From assembly GCF_900103975.1 (NCBI RefSeq), contig NZ_FNIR01000005.1, positions 255,934 through 319,933 on the forward strand: a stretch of DNA of 64,000 nt, read 5' to 3'. Within the stretch, counting starts at the first letter, position 1. Each line of letters begins with the position of its first letter. Position numbers and translations under genes: made by a program. This DNA comes from Klenkia soli. Its GTDB lineage: Bacteria > Actinomycetota > Actinomycetes > Mycobacteriales > Geodermatophilaceae. The notes beneath the pieces are model-generated. The model made no database searches, was not told the DNA's origin, and saw only the letters and a list, made by a program, of their open reading frames with translations. Positions 33,693 through 41,760 of the stretch are shown piece by piece.

Positions 33693-34979
33693 TCACCTCA
33701 GCTCGGTGCCCTTGGTCTCCTTGAGCGTGAGGATGACGCCGAACGCGATCGCGGCGGCCACGGCGACGTAGACGAAGAAGAACACCGGGTGCCCCGCGTC
33801 GGAGAGCGCCGTGATCACCAACGGCGCCGTGCCGCCGAACAGCGCGACCGTGAGGTTGTACCAGGAACCGATGCCGGTGGCCCGCAGCTCGGTCGGGAAC
33901 AGCTCGCTCATCACCGCCGGCGCCAGCGAGGCCATCATCGCGTAGAGACCCAGGCCCACGCTGAACACGACGGCCAGGGAGAACAGGTTGTCCTGCACCA
34001 GGAACGACAGCGGGATGACCAGCACCGCCGTGGCCCCGGACCACACCAGCATCTGCGGCTTGCGCCCGACCCGGTCCGACAGCGCGCCGAACGGGTAGCA
34101 GAGCGCGACGAACAGCGCCGTGCCGATCGAGAGGGCGATGAAGACGTCGTTGCCGTCGGCGCCGCGGAAGTTGATGGCGAACGGCGTCAGCGCGCTGAAG
34201 AACGTGTAGTACGACAGCGTCGACAGCAGCGTGAACGCGCACAGCTGCAGCACCGCCCGCGGGTGGTGCCGGATGGTCTGCATGAGCGGGTTCTTCGTCG
34301 CCCGCGCCTTGGCGGCGTTCTCCTCGAACTGGTCGGTCTCGACCAACGAGCGGCGCAGCCACATGCCGACGAACCCGAGCAGGCCGCCGACCGCGAAGGC
34401 GATCCGCCAGCCGTAGGCCTGCAGCTGGGCCTCGTCCAGCACGCTGGTCAGCAGCACGCCCATCAGCGAGGCGGCCAGCAGCGCGGTGCCGGTGGAGATG
34501 TAGAAGAAGGCGGAGTAGCGCCCGCGCCGCGCGGGCGGGGCGATCTCGGCCAGGTACGCCGAGGCGTTGCTGACCTCGCCGCCCAGGCTCATGCCCTGCG
34601 CGATGCGGGCCAGCAGCAGCAGGACCGGGGCCAGCCAGCCCACCGCGTCGTAGGTCGGCAGCACCGCGATGACCAGCGACCCCCCGGCCATCAGCAGGAT
34701 GGTCACCAGCATGCCGGCCTTGCGGCCCTTGAGGTCGGCGAACCGGCCCAGCACGTAGCCGCCCAGCGGGCGGAAGAAGAAGGCCAGCGCATAGGTCGAG
34801 GTGGCCCCGATCAGCGCCAGCGCGGCGTTGTCGCTGGGGAAGAACTGACCGGCGAAGTACACGACGAAGGTCGCGTAGACCGTCCAGTCGAACCACTCGA
34901 CCGCGTTGCCGATGCTGGCCGAGACCAGGGTCTTGATCGGCAGCTTGTGCTGGGTCTCTGGTGCTGCGGTCGTGGTCAC
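33693..34979 (-). CDS. MHS-family MFS transporter (metabolite:proton symporter)
   Basis: The 428-aa protein is a 12-helix symporter of the metabolite:H+ symporter family (ProP/KgtP/ShiA-like). Its start, IKTLVSASIGNAVEWFDWTVYATFVVYFAGQFFP, is diagnostic. Loop motifs GRFADLKGRKAGMLVTI and YLAEIAPPARRGRYSAFFY are present. The substrate may be a carboxylate, betaine, proline or shikimate; the sequence alone does not decide. The GTG start follows GGGAG. Its stop is 20 bp before the acyltransferase start. Confidence 0.88.
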   Translation of the reverse strand: MTTTAAPETQHKLPIKTLVSASIGNAVEWFDWTVYATFVVYFAGQFFPSDNAALALIGATSTYALAFFFRPLGGYVLGRFADLKGRKAGMLVTILLMAGGSLVIAVLPTYDAVGWLAPVLLLLARIAQGMSLGGEVSNASAYLAEIAPPARRGRYSAFFYISTGTALLAASLMGVLLTSVLDEAQLQAYGWRIAFAVGGLLGFVGMWLRRSLVETDQFEENAAKARATKNPLMQTIRHHPRAVLQLCAFTLLSTLSYYTFFSALTPFAINFRGADGNDVFIALSIGTALFVALCYPFGALSDRVGRKPQMLVWSGATAVLVIPLSFLVQDNLFSLAVVFSVGLGLYAMMASLAPAVMSELFPTELRATGIGSWYNLTVALFGGTAPLVITALSDAGHPVFFFVYVAVAAAIAFGVILTLKETKGTELR

Positions 34980-35062
34980 GGTTCTCCCGTTCGGTGCAGC
35001 GCTGGGACCTGCGTCACGGTAGCGATCACGGTCCCAGCGCGCTCACCGAGCACGCACAGGGA

Positions 35063-35608
35063 TCAGCCGAGGCGGTACTCCGCGTCGTCGTCGACCACGT
35101 CGGTGTCGTCGTCGTCCCCGTCGTCCTGGGGCTCGGGGACGGCGACGTCCCCGGCCGACCAGCTGCCGTCGCCGTCGGTGTCGGCGTACAGGGTCGCGGT
35201 GATCTCCGTGCCGTCGTCGTCGCCGGTCGCCGCCGGGACCGGGGTGTCCAGGTCGACCACGACGTCGGTCGTGGTGCCGGCGGGCACCTCGGCCGAGCCG
35301 AGCACCTGGTCGTCGCCGGGCTGGTCGTCGTCGTCGAGGGTGACGACGACGAAGCCGGCCTCCGGCGCGGTCACCGAGGCCACCTGCACGCTGCCGCCGT
35401 CGCCGGACTGGTCCTCGAGCTGGAGCGCGGCCGCGGCGGAGATGCCGCCGCCGGCGGCGTTCGGCGACGACGACGAGGCCCCGCCGGTGGTGGACCCCGC
35501 GCTGCCCGACGTCACGGTGCCGGTGACGTCGTCGTCGGAGCCGCAGGCGGTCAGCGCGACCAGGGCGGCGGTGGCGGGGAGGGCGATCAGCAGGCGTCGT
35601 GGGGTCAT
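35063..35608 (-). CDS. Acidic lipoprotein with DUF7282-like beta domain
   Basis: The 181-aa protein has a lipoprotein signal (RRLLIALPATAALVALTACG, lipobox LTAC), a Ser/Gly-rich linker, and one beta-sandwich-like domain (about 65-160) with VQVASVTAPEAGFVVVTLDD and ITATLYADTDGDGSW, which resembles DUF7282. The C-terminal region is very rich in Asp and the protein is strongly acidic. It should be anchored to the outer face of the membrane. ATG 35608 gives a normal signal peptide. Function unknown. The gene stands alone between a transporter and the G6PDH gene. Confidence 0.72.
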   Translation of the reverse strand: MTPRRLLIALPATAALVALTACGSDDDVTGTVTSGSAGSTTGGASSSSPNAAGGGISAAAALQLEDQSGDGGSVQVASVTAPEAGFVVVTLDDDDQPGDDQVLGSAEVPAGTTTDVVVDLDTPVPAATGDDDGTEITATLYADTDGDGSWSAGDVAVPEPQDDGDDDDTDVVDDDAEYRLG

Positions 35609-35738
35609 GCGCCGCCCGTTGCCCACCGCCCCCGGGTTGCACACGGCAAGCAGTGAGCGGACTCATCCGGATTCACAGGCGTACGTCCAGGTCGGCGGGG
35701 CATGCACCCGCGGGAGAACCACCGACGAGAGGAACACC

Positions 35739-37169
35739 GTGCCCGAGAACGGGACCACGACCGACAGCGACCTGCCCCCCACCATCTTCGTGCTCTACGG
35801 GGCCACCGGTGACCTCGCCCGGCGCATGGTGCTGCCGGCCTTCTACCAGCTGGCCCAGTACGGCCTGCTGCCCCCTGAGTGGCGGCTGGTCGGCAACGGC
35901 CGCGGCGACGTGTCGCACGAGGACTTCCAGGGCCGGGTGCACGACGCGCTGGCCGAGTTCGGCCCGCACCCCGACGAGGGCCCCTGGGACGACTTCGTGA
36001 AGAACCTGCGCTTCGCCGGTGGCGGGTTCGACGAGACCGACCCCGGCAGCCTGCTCGACGTGCTCGAGGAGACGAAGGCGGAGATGGGCGGCGACCCCCA
36101 GCACGTGCACTACCTCGCCGTCCCGCCCTCGGCGTTCGAGAAGCTCACCAAGGGGCTGCAGGAGCACGGGCTGACCGAGGGCTCGCGGGTGGTCTACGAG
36201 AAGCCCTACGGCACCAGCCCGGAGTCCTTCCGCGAGCTCGACGAGCTGGTGCTCTCGGTGCTCGACGAGGAGCAGGTCTTCCGCATCGACCACTTCCTGG
36301 GCAAGGAGGGCACCCAGGACCTCCACGTGCTGCGCTTCGCCAACGGCCTCTTCGAGCACGTCTGGGACCGCGAGCACGTGCAGCAGGTGCAGATCGACGT
36401 CCCCGAGACCCTGGACGTCGCCCAGCGCGCCGAGTTCTACGACGCCACCGGCGCCACGCTGGACATGCTGGTCACCCACCTGTTCCAGGTCGCCGCCGAG
36501 GTCGCCATGGAGCCCCCGGTCGACCTGTCCCCCGAGGCCCTGCAGGACGCCCGCGAGTCGGTGCTCGCCGCGTTCCGGCCGCTGGCGAAGGAGGACGTCG
36601 TCCTGGGCCAGTTCGACGGCTACACCGACATCGAGGGCGTGCCGTCGGACTCCACCACGGACACCTTCGTGGCCGCCCGGCTCTGGGTCGACACCGACCG
36701 GTGGCACGGCGTCCCGTTCCTGCTCCGCACCGGCAAGAAGCTGGCCGCCTCCGAGCAGCGCGTGTCGCTGCTGCTGCGCAAGCCCGACGGCCCGGTGACC
36801 CACGTGCCCGGGCACGGCAACGTGGTCTCCCTGTCGCTGTCCGGTGCCGGCTCGCTGGACCTGCAGTTCGTGGCCAAGAAGCCCGGCCCGTCGCTGGAGC
36901 TGACCCAGACCACGACCTCGCTCGACCTGGCCGACATCGAGGGCGGCACGCCGCTGCCGCCCTACGTCTCGCTGATCCACGACGTCGTCACCGGTGACCG
37001 GTCGCTGTTCACCACGAGCGCCGGGCTGTCCAAGGCGTGGGCCGCGGTCGAGCCGCTGCTGGACGACCGGCCCGAGGTGCAGCCCTACGCGGCCGGTTCC
37101 TGGGGACCGACGGCGGCCAACGAGCTGGCCGCCCCCTGCGGCTGGCTGCTGGGCCAGACGGACGAGTGA
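35739..37169 (+). CDS. zwf: Glucose-6-phosphate dehydrogenase
   Basis: The 476-aa enzyme oxidises glucose 6-phosphate to 6-phosphogluconolactone with NAD(P)+. It has the nucleotide motif GATGDLARR (about 21-29), EKPYG (about 154-158), the active-site RIDHFLGKE (about 182-190, Tyr replaced by Phe relative to the usual RIDHYLGKE), and the substrate-binding C-terminal beta domain. GTG 35739 follows GAGAGGAAC. The usual partners opcA, tal and pgl are not next to it, so this may be a second, stand-alone copy. A strong hairpin follows its stop. Confidence 0.9.
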   Translation: MPENGTTTDSDLPPTIFVLYGATGDLARRMVLPAFYQLAQYGLLPPEWRLVGNGRGDVSHEDFQGRVHDALAEFGPHPDEGPWDDFVKNLRFAGGGFDETDPGSLLDVLEETKAEMGGDPQHVHYLAVPPSAFEKLTKGLQEHGLTEGSRVVYEKPYGTSPESFRELDELVLSVLDEEQVFRIDHFLGKEGTQDLHVLRFANGLFEHVWDREHVQQVQIDVPETLDVAQRAEFYDATGATLDMLVTHLFQVAAEVAMEPPVDLSPEALQDARESVLAAFRPLAKEDVVLGQFDGYTDIEGVPSDSTTDTFVAARLWVDTDRWHGVPFLLRTGKKLAASEQRVSLLLRKPDGPVTHVPGHGNVVSLSLSGAGSLDLQFVAKKPGPSLELTQTTTSLDLADIEGGTPLPPYVSLIHDVVTGDRSLFTTSAGLSKAWAAVEPLLDDRPEVQPYAAGSWGPTAANELAAPCGWLLGQTDE

Positions 37170-37176
37170 TGCGAGG

Positions 37177-37204
37177 AAGGCCCCTCCCCGGCGGGAGGGG
37201 CCTT
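37177..37204 (+). terminator. Strong terminator after zwf
   Basis: A perfect 12-bp stem (AAGGCCCCTCCC with GGGAGGGGCCTT) and a 4-nt loop lie 7 bp after the zwf stop. The stem is symmetrical and GC-rich. From 37205 to 37359 I see no further feature. Confidence 0.85.
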
Positions 37205-37359
37205 CGTCGTGCGTGGGGTCCGAGCCGGACGCTGGTCGCCTCGCGGCGAGTTGCGCATCCGGGGCTCCAGCCTCGTGAGAGCGGTATTCCCCGGCGGCAG
37301 TTATCCAGTGGAGCCCGGGGACACAGATCGCCCGGCCCGGACGGGGACCACCGTACGCC

Positions 37360-38169
37360 TCACCCGAAGCCGCGGTCGTCCTGCTTCAGCGCCGTGTCCA
37401 CCGTCAGCGCGCTGGCCAGCACCAGCGAGGCCAGCGGCTCCTCGAGCCGGCGGTGCACCTGCACGGCGTAGTTGTCGGCCGTGGTGAACAGCGTCTTGGC
37501 CAGGCCCTCCCAGGTCTTGGTGATCCGCGCGATCTCCTGACCCGTGTGGTCGGTGACCGCGAAGTTCCAGGCCCGCCAGTTCTCGGCCTGGATCGCGCCG
37601 ACCAGCTGCCCGCCCACCACGAGGTCGAAGCGGATCTTGCCGAACACGTTGGCCTGCACGATCTCGCCGACCGGCTCGCCGGAGGCCCGCGCCACCTGCA
37701 CGCGGGACTTCACCAGCTTGGCCGGGCGGGTCAGCACCAGGACGACCCCGGTGGCGTCGCGCACCTCGAGCTTGTGGGTCAGGAACTGGTCGATCGAGGA
37801 GACGAACCGCAGCGCCTTCTTCGCCGCCGACTGCCCCACCTCGACGACGGCGCCCAGCTGCTGGCCGCCGCCGTCGAACACGGCGTACTCGTTCGTCAGC
37901 TCGATCAGCTTCGCCTTCTGCTGCACGACGAGGACCGCCTGCTCCAGCAGGACCGACCGGCCCTGCTGGTGCGGGGTGTACTGCTGCTGCGGGGCGTACT
38001 GGGGCTGCTGCGGCGCGTACTGGGGCTGCGCGGCGTACTGCTGCTGCGGCGGCGGTGCCTGCTGGGGCTGCTGGAGGTGGTCGGTCCAGTTCTGCCCGTC
38101 CCACCACCGGCTGGCGGGGGTGCCGGCGGGGTCGGGGTACCAGCCCGGCGGGGGCGGCGGAGAAGACAT
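37360..38169 (-). CDS. Phospholipid scramblase-like protein with N-terminal DUF2510
   Basis: The 269-aa protein starts with DUF2510 (PPPPPGWYPDPAGTPASRWWDGQNWTDH, about 4-31), then a Gln/Pro/Tyr-rich linker of tandem QPQYAPQ-like units (about 35-70), then a scramblase / LURP-one-like domain (about 75-265; LTRPAKLVKSRVQV, EIVQANVFGKIRFDLVV, AENWRAWNFAVTD). Scramblase-like domains in bacteria are tubby-like membrane-associated proteins of unknown activity. It is divergent from the M20 peptidase operon with only 31 bp between the starts, and the transcript is probably leaderless. Confidence 0.82.
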   Translation of the reverse strand: MSSPPPPPGWYPDPAGTPASRWWDGQNWTDHLQQPQQAPPPQQQYAAQPQYAPQQPQYAPQQQYTPHQQGRSVLLEQAVLVVQQKAKLIELTNEYAVFDGGGQQLGAVVEVGQSAAKKALRFVSSIDQFLTHKLEVRDATGVVLVLTRPAKLVKSRVQVARASGEPVGEIVQANVFGKIRFDLVVGGQLVGAIQAENWRAWNFAVTDHTGQEIARITKTWEGLAKTLFTTADNYAVQVHRRLEEPLASLVLASALTVDTALKQDDRGFG

Positions 38170-38176
38170 GCCGTGC

Positions 38177-38182
38177 AACCTA
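38177..38182 (-). promoter_or_regulatory. Predicted -10 element for leaderless scramblase transcript
   Basis: On the minus strand, TAGGTT fits TANNNT and is separated by 7 nt from the ATG at 38169. It occupies the 31-bp gap between two divergent start codons. Confidence 0.5.
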
Positions 38183-38200
38183 GTGCGCCAGACTGGGTCC

Positions 38201-39469
38201 GTGGCCCACCTGACCGACGCCGAGCTGCGCGTCCTCGACGCCGTCGACGAGCCGTGGCTGCTGGCCCGGCTGCGCGAGCTGGTCGCCGTCCCCTCGGTGG
38301 GCGGCACCCCCGCCGAGTCCGACGCCCAGCACCTGGTGGCCGGCTGGCTGCGCGGCATGGGCGCCGACACCGACGTCTGGGACGTCGACCTGGTCGACGC
38401 GGTCACCGCACCCGACGCCCCCGGGCAGGAGGTGGTCCGCGAGGAGGCCGTGGGCGTGGTGGGCACCGTCGGCACCGGCTCGGGGGAACCCGGGCTGGTG
38501 CTCTGCGGGCACACCGACGTCGTCCCCGCCGGTGATCGGGCGCTGTGGCCGGGCGACCCTTTCGCCCCTCGCCTCGAGGGCGGCGTGCTGCACGGCCGGG
38601 GCACCTGCGACATGAAGGGCGGCCTGGTCGCCGCGCTCGCCGCGGCCCGGGCGGTGGCCGGCTCCGGCGTCCGGCTGGCCCGGCCGCTGGCGGTGCACAG
38701 CGTGGTCGGCGAGGAGGACGGCGGCCTGGGGGCCTGGGCCACCCTCCGGCGGGGGCACCGCGGGGCGGCCTGCATCATCCCCGAGCCGACCGCCGGGGCG
38801 GTGATGACCGCCAACGCCGGCGCCCTGACCTTCCGGATCACCCTCACCGGGCTGGCCGCCCACGGCGCCATGCGCGACCAGGGGGTCAGCACGGTCGAGC
38901 TGTGGGCGGAGCTGCACGCGGCGCTGCGGTCCTTCGAGGCCTCCCGGCAGCGGGACGTCGACCGCTTCCTGGGCACCCGGTTGCCCTACGGGATCTCGAT
39001 CGGCACCCTCCACGCCGGCGACTGGTCCTCCACCGTCCCCGACCGGCTGGTCGCCGAGGGCCGGTTCGGGGTGCAGGTCGACGAGCCGGTCGAGACCGCG
39101 CGGGCCGCCCTGGAGGCCGCGGTCGCCGGGTTCTGCGCCGGGCACGACTGGCTGGCCGACCACCCGGCCCGGGTCGAGTGGGTGGGCGGCAGCTTCGCCA
39201 GCGGTCGGCTGCCCGAGGGTTCAGCGATGCTGCCCGCCGTCCAGGACGCCGTCGTCGACCTGGGGCGCGCCCGCCCGGCGCAGCGGTACGTGCCGGCCGG
39301 CACCGACCTGCGGCTCTACGCCGCTGCCGGGGTGCCCACGCTGCACTTCGGCCCCGGCGACCTGGCGCTGGCGCACGCCCCGCGCGAGCAGGTGCCGGTG
39401 GCCGACGTGGTGCACGTGGCCCGGGTGCTCGCGCTGACCGCGCTGCGGCAGTGCACGGTGGAGGCATGA
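38201..39469 (+). CDS. M20-family metallopeptidase / deacetylase (ArgE/DapE-like)
   Basis: The 422-aa enzyme is an M20 zinc hydrolase that cleaves amide bonds in N-acyl amino acids or dipeptides. Metal and catalytic motifs are GHTDVVP (about 103-109), GTCDMKGG (about 134-141), GEEDGG with the general base glutamate (about 170-175), and a late histidine in LAHAPREQV. The insert between the domains (about 200-320) is the dimerisation lid. It resembles acetylornithine deacetylase and succinyl-diaminopimelate desuccinylase, but the substrate is uncertain. It overlaps the HD gene by 4 bp (ATGA). Confidence 0.85.
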   Translation: MAHLTDAELRVLDAVDEPWLLARLRELVAVPSVGGTPAESDAQHLVAGWLRGMGADTDVWDVDLVDAVTAPDAPGQEVVREEAVGVVGTVGTGSGEPGLVLCGHTDVVPAGDRALWPGDPFAPRLEGGVLHGRGTCDMKGGLVAALAAARAVAGSGVRLARPLAVHSVVGEEDGGLGAWATLRRGHRGAACIIPEPTAGAVMTANAGALTFRITLTGLAAHGAMRDQGVSTVELWAELHAALRSFEASRQRDVDRFLGTRLPYGISIGTLHAGDWSSTVPDRLVAEGRFGVQVDEPVETARAALEAAVAGFCAGHDWLADHPARVEWVGGSFASGRLPEGSAMLPAVQDAVVDLGRARPAQRYVPAGTDLRLYAAAGVPTLHFGPGDLALAHAPREQVPVADVVHVARVLALTALRQCTVEA

Positions 39470-40086
39470 CCGTCCGGTACGAGGACTTCGCCGCCCTGAC
39501 GCAGGACTCCCCCACCGCCCGCACCGAGTGGGCCGCCGTCGTGGCCGCCTGGGCCGAACCGCACCGCAGCTACCACGACCTGGCGCACCTGGCCGCCGTC
39601 CTCGGGCTGGCCGGTGAGCTGGCCGGGCACGCCGCCGACCCGACCGCGGTGGCGCTGGCCGCCTGGTACCACGACGTCGCCTACGACCCCACCGCCTCGG
39701 ACAACGAGGAGGTCAGCGCGCAGCGGGCCGAGGTCGGCCTGCGCGGGCTGGTGCCCGACGACCGGCTGGCCGAGGTGGCCCGGCTGGTGCGGCTGACCGC
39801 CGGGCACGACCCGGCCGACGACGACGCCGACGGCGCCGTGCTCTGCGACGCCGACCTCGCGGTGCTGGCCTCGCCGCCGGCGGCCTACGCGGCCTACGCC
39901 TCGGCGGTGCGGGCCGAGTACGGGCACCTGGACGACGCCACCTTCACCGCGGGTCGCACCGCCGTCCTGGAGTCGTTGCTGGCCCTGCCCGCGCTGTTCC
40001 GCACGCCGACCGCGCAGCCGTGGACCGCGCCGGCCCGGGCCAACCTCACGGCCGAGCTGGAGCTCCTCCGCGCCCGGGCTTCCTGA
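39466..40086 (+). CDS. HD-domain metal-dependent phosphohydrolase-like protein
   Basis: The 206-aa protein has the HD-type metal ligands His37 and His41 in YHDLAHL, and His69-Asp70 in WYHDVAYDP, followed by helices with LVRLTAGHDP and CDADLAVLAS. It fits predicted metal-dependent HD phosphohydrolases, whose nucleotide or phosphate substrates are unknown. Its start overlaps the M20 peptidase stop, so the two are co-translated. Its 3' 41 bp overlap the convergent DUF4031 gene. Confidence 0.82.
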   Translation: MTVRYEDFAALTQDSPTARTEWAAVVAAWAEPHRSYHDLAHLAAVLGLAGELAGHAADPTAVALAAWYHDVAYDPTASDNEEVSAQRAEVGLRGLVPDDRLAEVARLVRLTAGHDPADDDADGAVLCDADLAVLASPPAAYAAYASAVRAEYGHLDDATFTAGRTAVLESLLALPALFRTPTAQPWTAPARANLTAELELLRARAS

Positions 40087-40333
40087 GACGAAGGCCCGCG
40101 GCCAGCAGCCGAGACAGCAGCTCCCGGCAGGACACCGACTCCGCACCCGCGGCGACCGCCACCTCGTGGAGCTCCTCGGGCACGTCGTAGTGGTCGCCCT
40201 GGAACGCCCGCCGCGGGATGCCGAGCTCGGCCTCGACGAAGGCGTGCAGCTCGTCGTAGGAGGTGTCGCTGACCAGGTGCGACCACAGCCGTCCCCGCCA
40301 GGGCCAGACAGGGGTGTCGATCAGCAGCGCCAC
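40046..40333 (-). CDS. DUF4031 protein
   Basis: The 95-aa protein matches DUF4031: VALLIDTPVWPWRGRLWSHLVSDTSYDELHAFVEAELGIPRRAFQGDHYDVPE is the conserved core (about 1-55). The function is unknown. GTG 40333 gives the family's exact N-terminus. It overlaps the HD gene by 41 bp at the 3' ends and is divergent from the VOC gene with a 17-bp gap. Confidence 0.78.
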   Translation of the reverse strand: MALLIDTPVWPWRGRLWSHLVSDTSYDELHAFVEAELGIPRRAFQGDHYDVPEELHEVAVAAGAESVSCRELLSRLLAAGLRLRKPGRGGAPARP

Positions 40334-40350
40334 CGTGTCATCGTCGCAGC

Positions 40351-40701
40351 ATGACCGATGCCCGGGCGTGCCCGATCCTGCCGGTGACCGACCTGGACCG
40401 GGCACTGGCGCACTACGCCGCGCTGGGTTGCACGGTGAGCCGGCACGACGTCACCTACGGATTCGCCGCCCTGGCCGGCGTGGAGCTGCACCTGTCGGTG
40501 GTCGCCGACCACGACCCGCTGCGGACGGCGTCCGCCGTCTTCCTGCACGTGCCCGACGCCGACGACCTGGCCCGCCGTTGGGCCGACGTCCCCCGCACCG
40601 GCGAACCGGTGGACACCGACTACGGCATCCGCGAGGGCTGGCACATCGACCCCGACGGCAACCTGCTGCGCTTCGGGTCGCCGCTACCGTCGACCCGGTG
40701 A
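40351..40701 (+). CDS. VOC-superfamily (glyoxalase / bleomycin-resistance-like) protein
   Basis: The 116-aa protein is a single VOC module pair: PILPVTDLDRALAHYAALGCTVSRHDVTYGFAALAGVELHLSV, and then FLHVPDADDLARRW with REGWHIDPDGNLLRFGSPL. The closing DPDGNLLRFG is the usual metal- or ligand-binding strand. Members bind antibiotics or catalyse metal-dependent reactions; here the function is undefined. The GTG of the next gene lies inside its stop (GTGA), so it is coupled to an oxidoreductase. Confidence 0.8.
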   Translation: MTDARACPILPVTDLDRALAHYAALGCTVSRHDVTYGFAALAGVELHLSVVADHDPLRTASAVFLHVPDADDLARRWADVPRTGEPVDTDYGIREGWHIDPDGNLLRFGSPLPSTR

Positions 40702-41693
40702 GCACAACGACCCGCTGGGGCATCGTCGGACCCGGTCGCATCGCCGAGAACGTCGTGCGCGACTTCGAGCACGTGGCCGGCGCGGAGGTGACCGCCGTCG
40801 GGTCCCGGTCCACCGACCGGGCACGGGCGTTCGCCGACCGGCACGGCATCGGCACCGCGCACGGCTCCTACGCCGACCTGGTGGCCGACCCCGACGTCGA
40901 CGTCCTGTACCTGGCCACCCCGCACCCGCAGCACCACGCCGTGGCCCTGGACGCGATCGCCACCGGCAAGCACCTGCTGGTCGAGAAGTCGTTCACCGCG
41001 ACCGTCGCCGGGGCGGAGGAGGTCGTGGCCGCCGCCCGCGCCGCCGGGGTGTTCGTCATGGAGGCGATGTGGACCCGCTTCCAGCCCGCCGTGGTCGAGC
41101 TGCGCCGGCTGGTCGCCGACGGCGCGATCGGCGAGGTGCGCAGCGTGCAGGCCGACCTCGGGGTGGCCCGCGAGTTCGACCCCGCCGACCGGTTGTTCGC
41201 CCACGAGCTCGGCGGCGGCGCGCTGCTGGACCTCGGCGTGTACGTGGTGAGCTTCGCCCAGCTGCTGCTCGGTGCCCCCGACACCGTGACCGCGACCGGC
41301 TCGACCTTCCCGACCGGGGTGGACGCCGAGGCCGCGCTGCTGCTCGGCTACGCCGACGGGCGGGCGGCCACCCTGCTGACCTCGCTGCGCAACGCCCTGC
41401 CCGGCCAGGCGCGGGTGTTCGGCACCGAGGGCTGGATCGACGTCCTGCCGCGGTTCCACCACCCGGCCACGATCGTGCTGCACCGGGCCGGCGCCGAGCC
41501 GGAGGAGATCACCCGGCCGGCCACCGGCACCGGCTACAGCCACGAGATCGCCGAGGTGCACGAGGGCGTGCTCGCCGGCCGCGGCGAGTCGGCGGTGATG
41601 CCGCTGGCCGACACCCTCGCCGTCATGCGCGTGCTGGAGGAGGCGGCGGGCCAGCTCGGCGTCGCCTTCGCCGAAGCCCCCGCAGAGGCATAG
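40698..41693 (+). CDS. Gfo/Idh/MocA-family oxidoreductase
   Basis: The 331-aa NAD(P)-dependent oxidoreductase has a Rossmann start RWGIVGPGRIAENVVRDFEHV, the conserved EKSFTATVAGAEEVVAAAR helix (Lys of the EKP-like motif retained as EKS), and a beta-sheet domain with HELGGGALLDLGVYVVSFAQLLLG. It probably acts on a sugar or cyclitol. The start is GTG 40698 overlapping the VOC stop. An imposing hairpin begins inside its stop codon. Confidence 0.85.
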   Translation: MSTTTRWGIVGPGRIAENVVRDFEHVAGAEVTAVGSRSTDRARAFADRHGIGTAHGSYADLVADPDVDVLYLATPHPQHHAVALDAIATGKHLLVEKSFTATVAGAEEVVAAARAAGVFVMEAMWTRFQPAVVELRRLVADGAIGEVRSVQADLGVAREFDPADRLFAHELGGGALLDLGVYVVSFAQLLLGAPDTVTATGSTFPTGVDAEAALLLGYADGRAATLLTSLRNALPGQARVFGTEGWIDVLPRFHHPATIVLHRAGAEPEEITRPATGTGYSHEIAEVHEGVLAGRGESAVMPLADTLAVMRVLEEAAGQLGVAFAEAPAEA

Positions 41694-41741
41694 GAACCTC
41701 TGCACCCCCTCTGCGACGCGCGAGAGGGTGCAGAGGTTCCT
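41692..41741. terminator. Long inverted repeat between convergent genes
   Basis: Sixteen-base arms at 41692-41707 and 41726-41741 (starting AGGAACCTCTGC) are perfect reverse complements with an 18-nt loop. The left arm overlaps the TAG stop of the oxidoreductase. It lies 20 bp from the convergent binding-protein stop, so it may terminate both transcripts. Confidence 0.75.
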
Positions 41742-41760
41742 GTGCCGAGGGTGCCGGACG

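Noticed and set aside
37205..37359. Gene-free stretch between the zwf terminator and the scramblase gene
   Set aside because: Somewhat less GC-rich patches but no conserved frame, repeat or RNA structure could be recognised.
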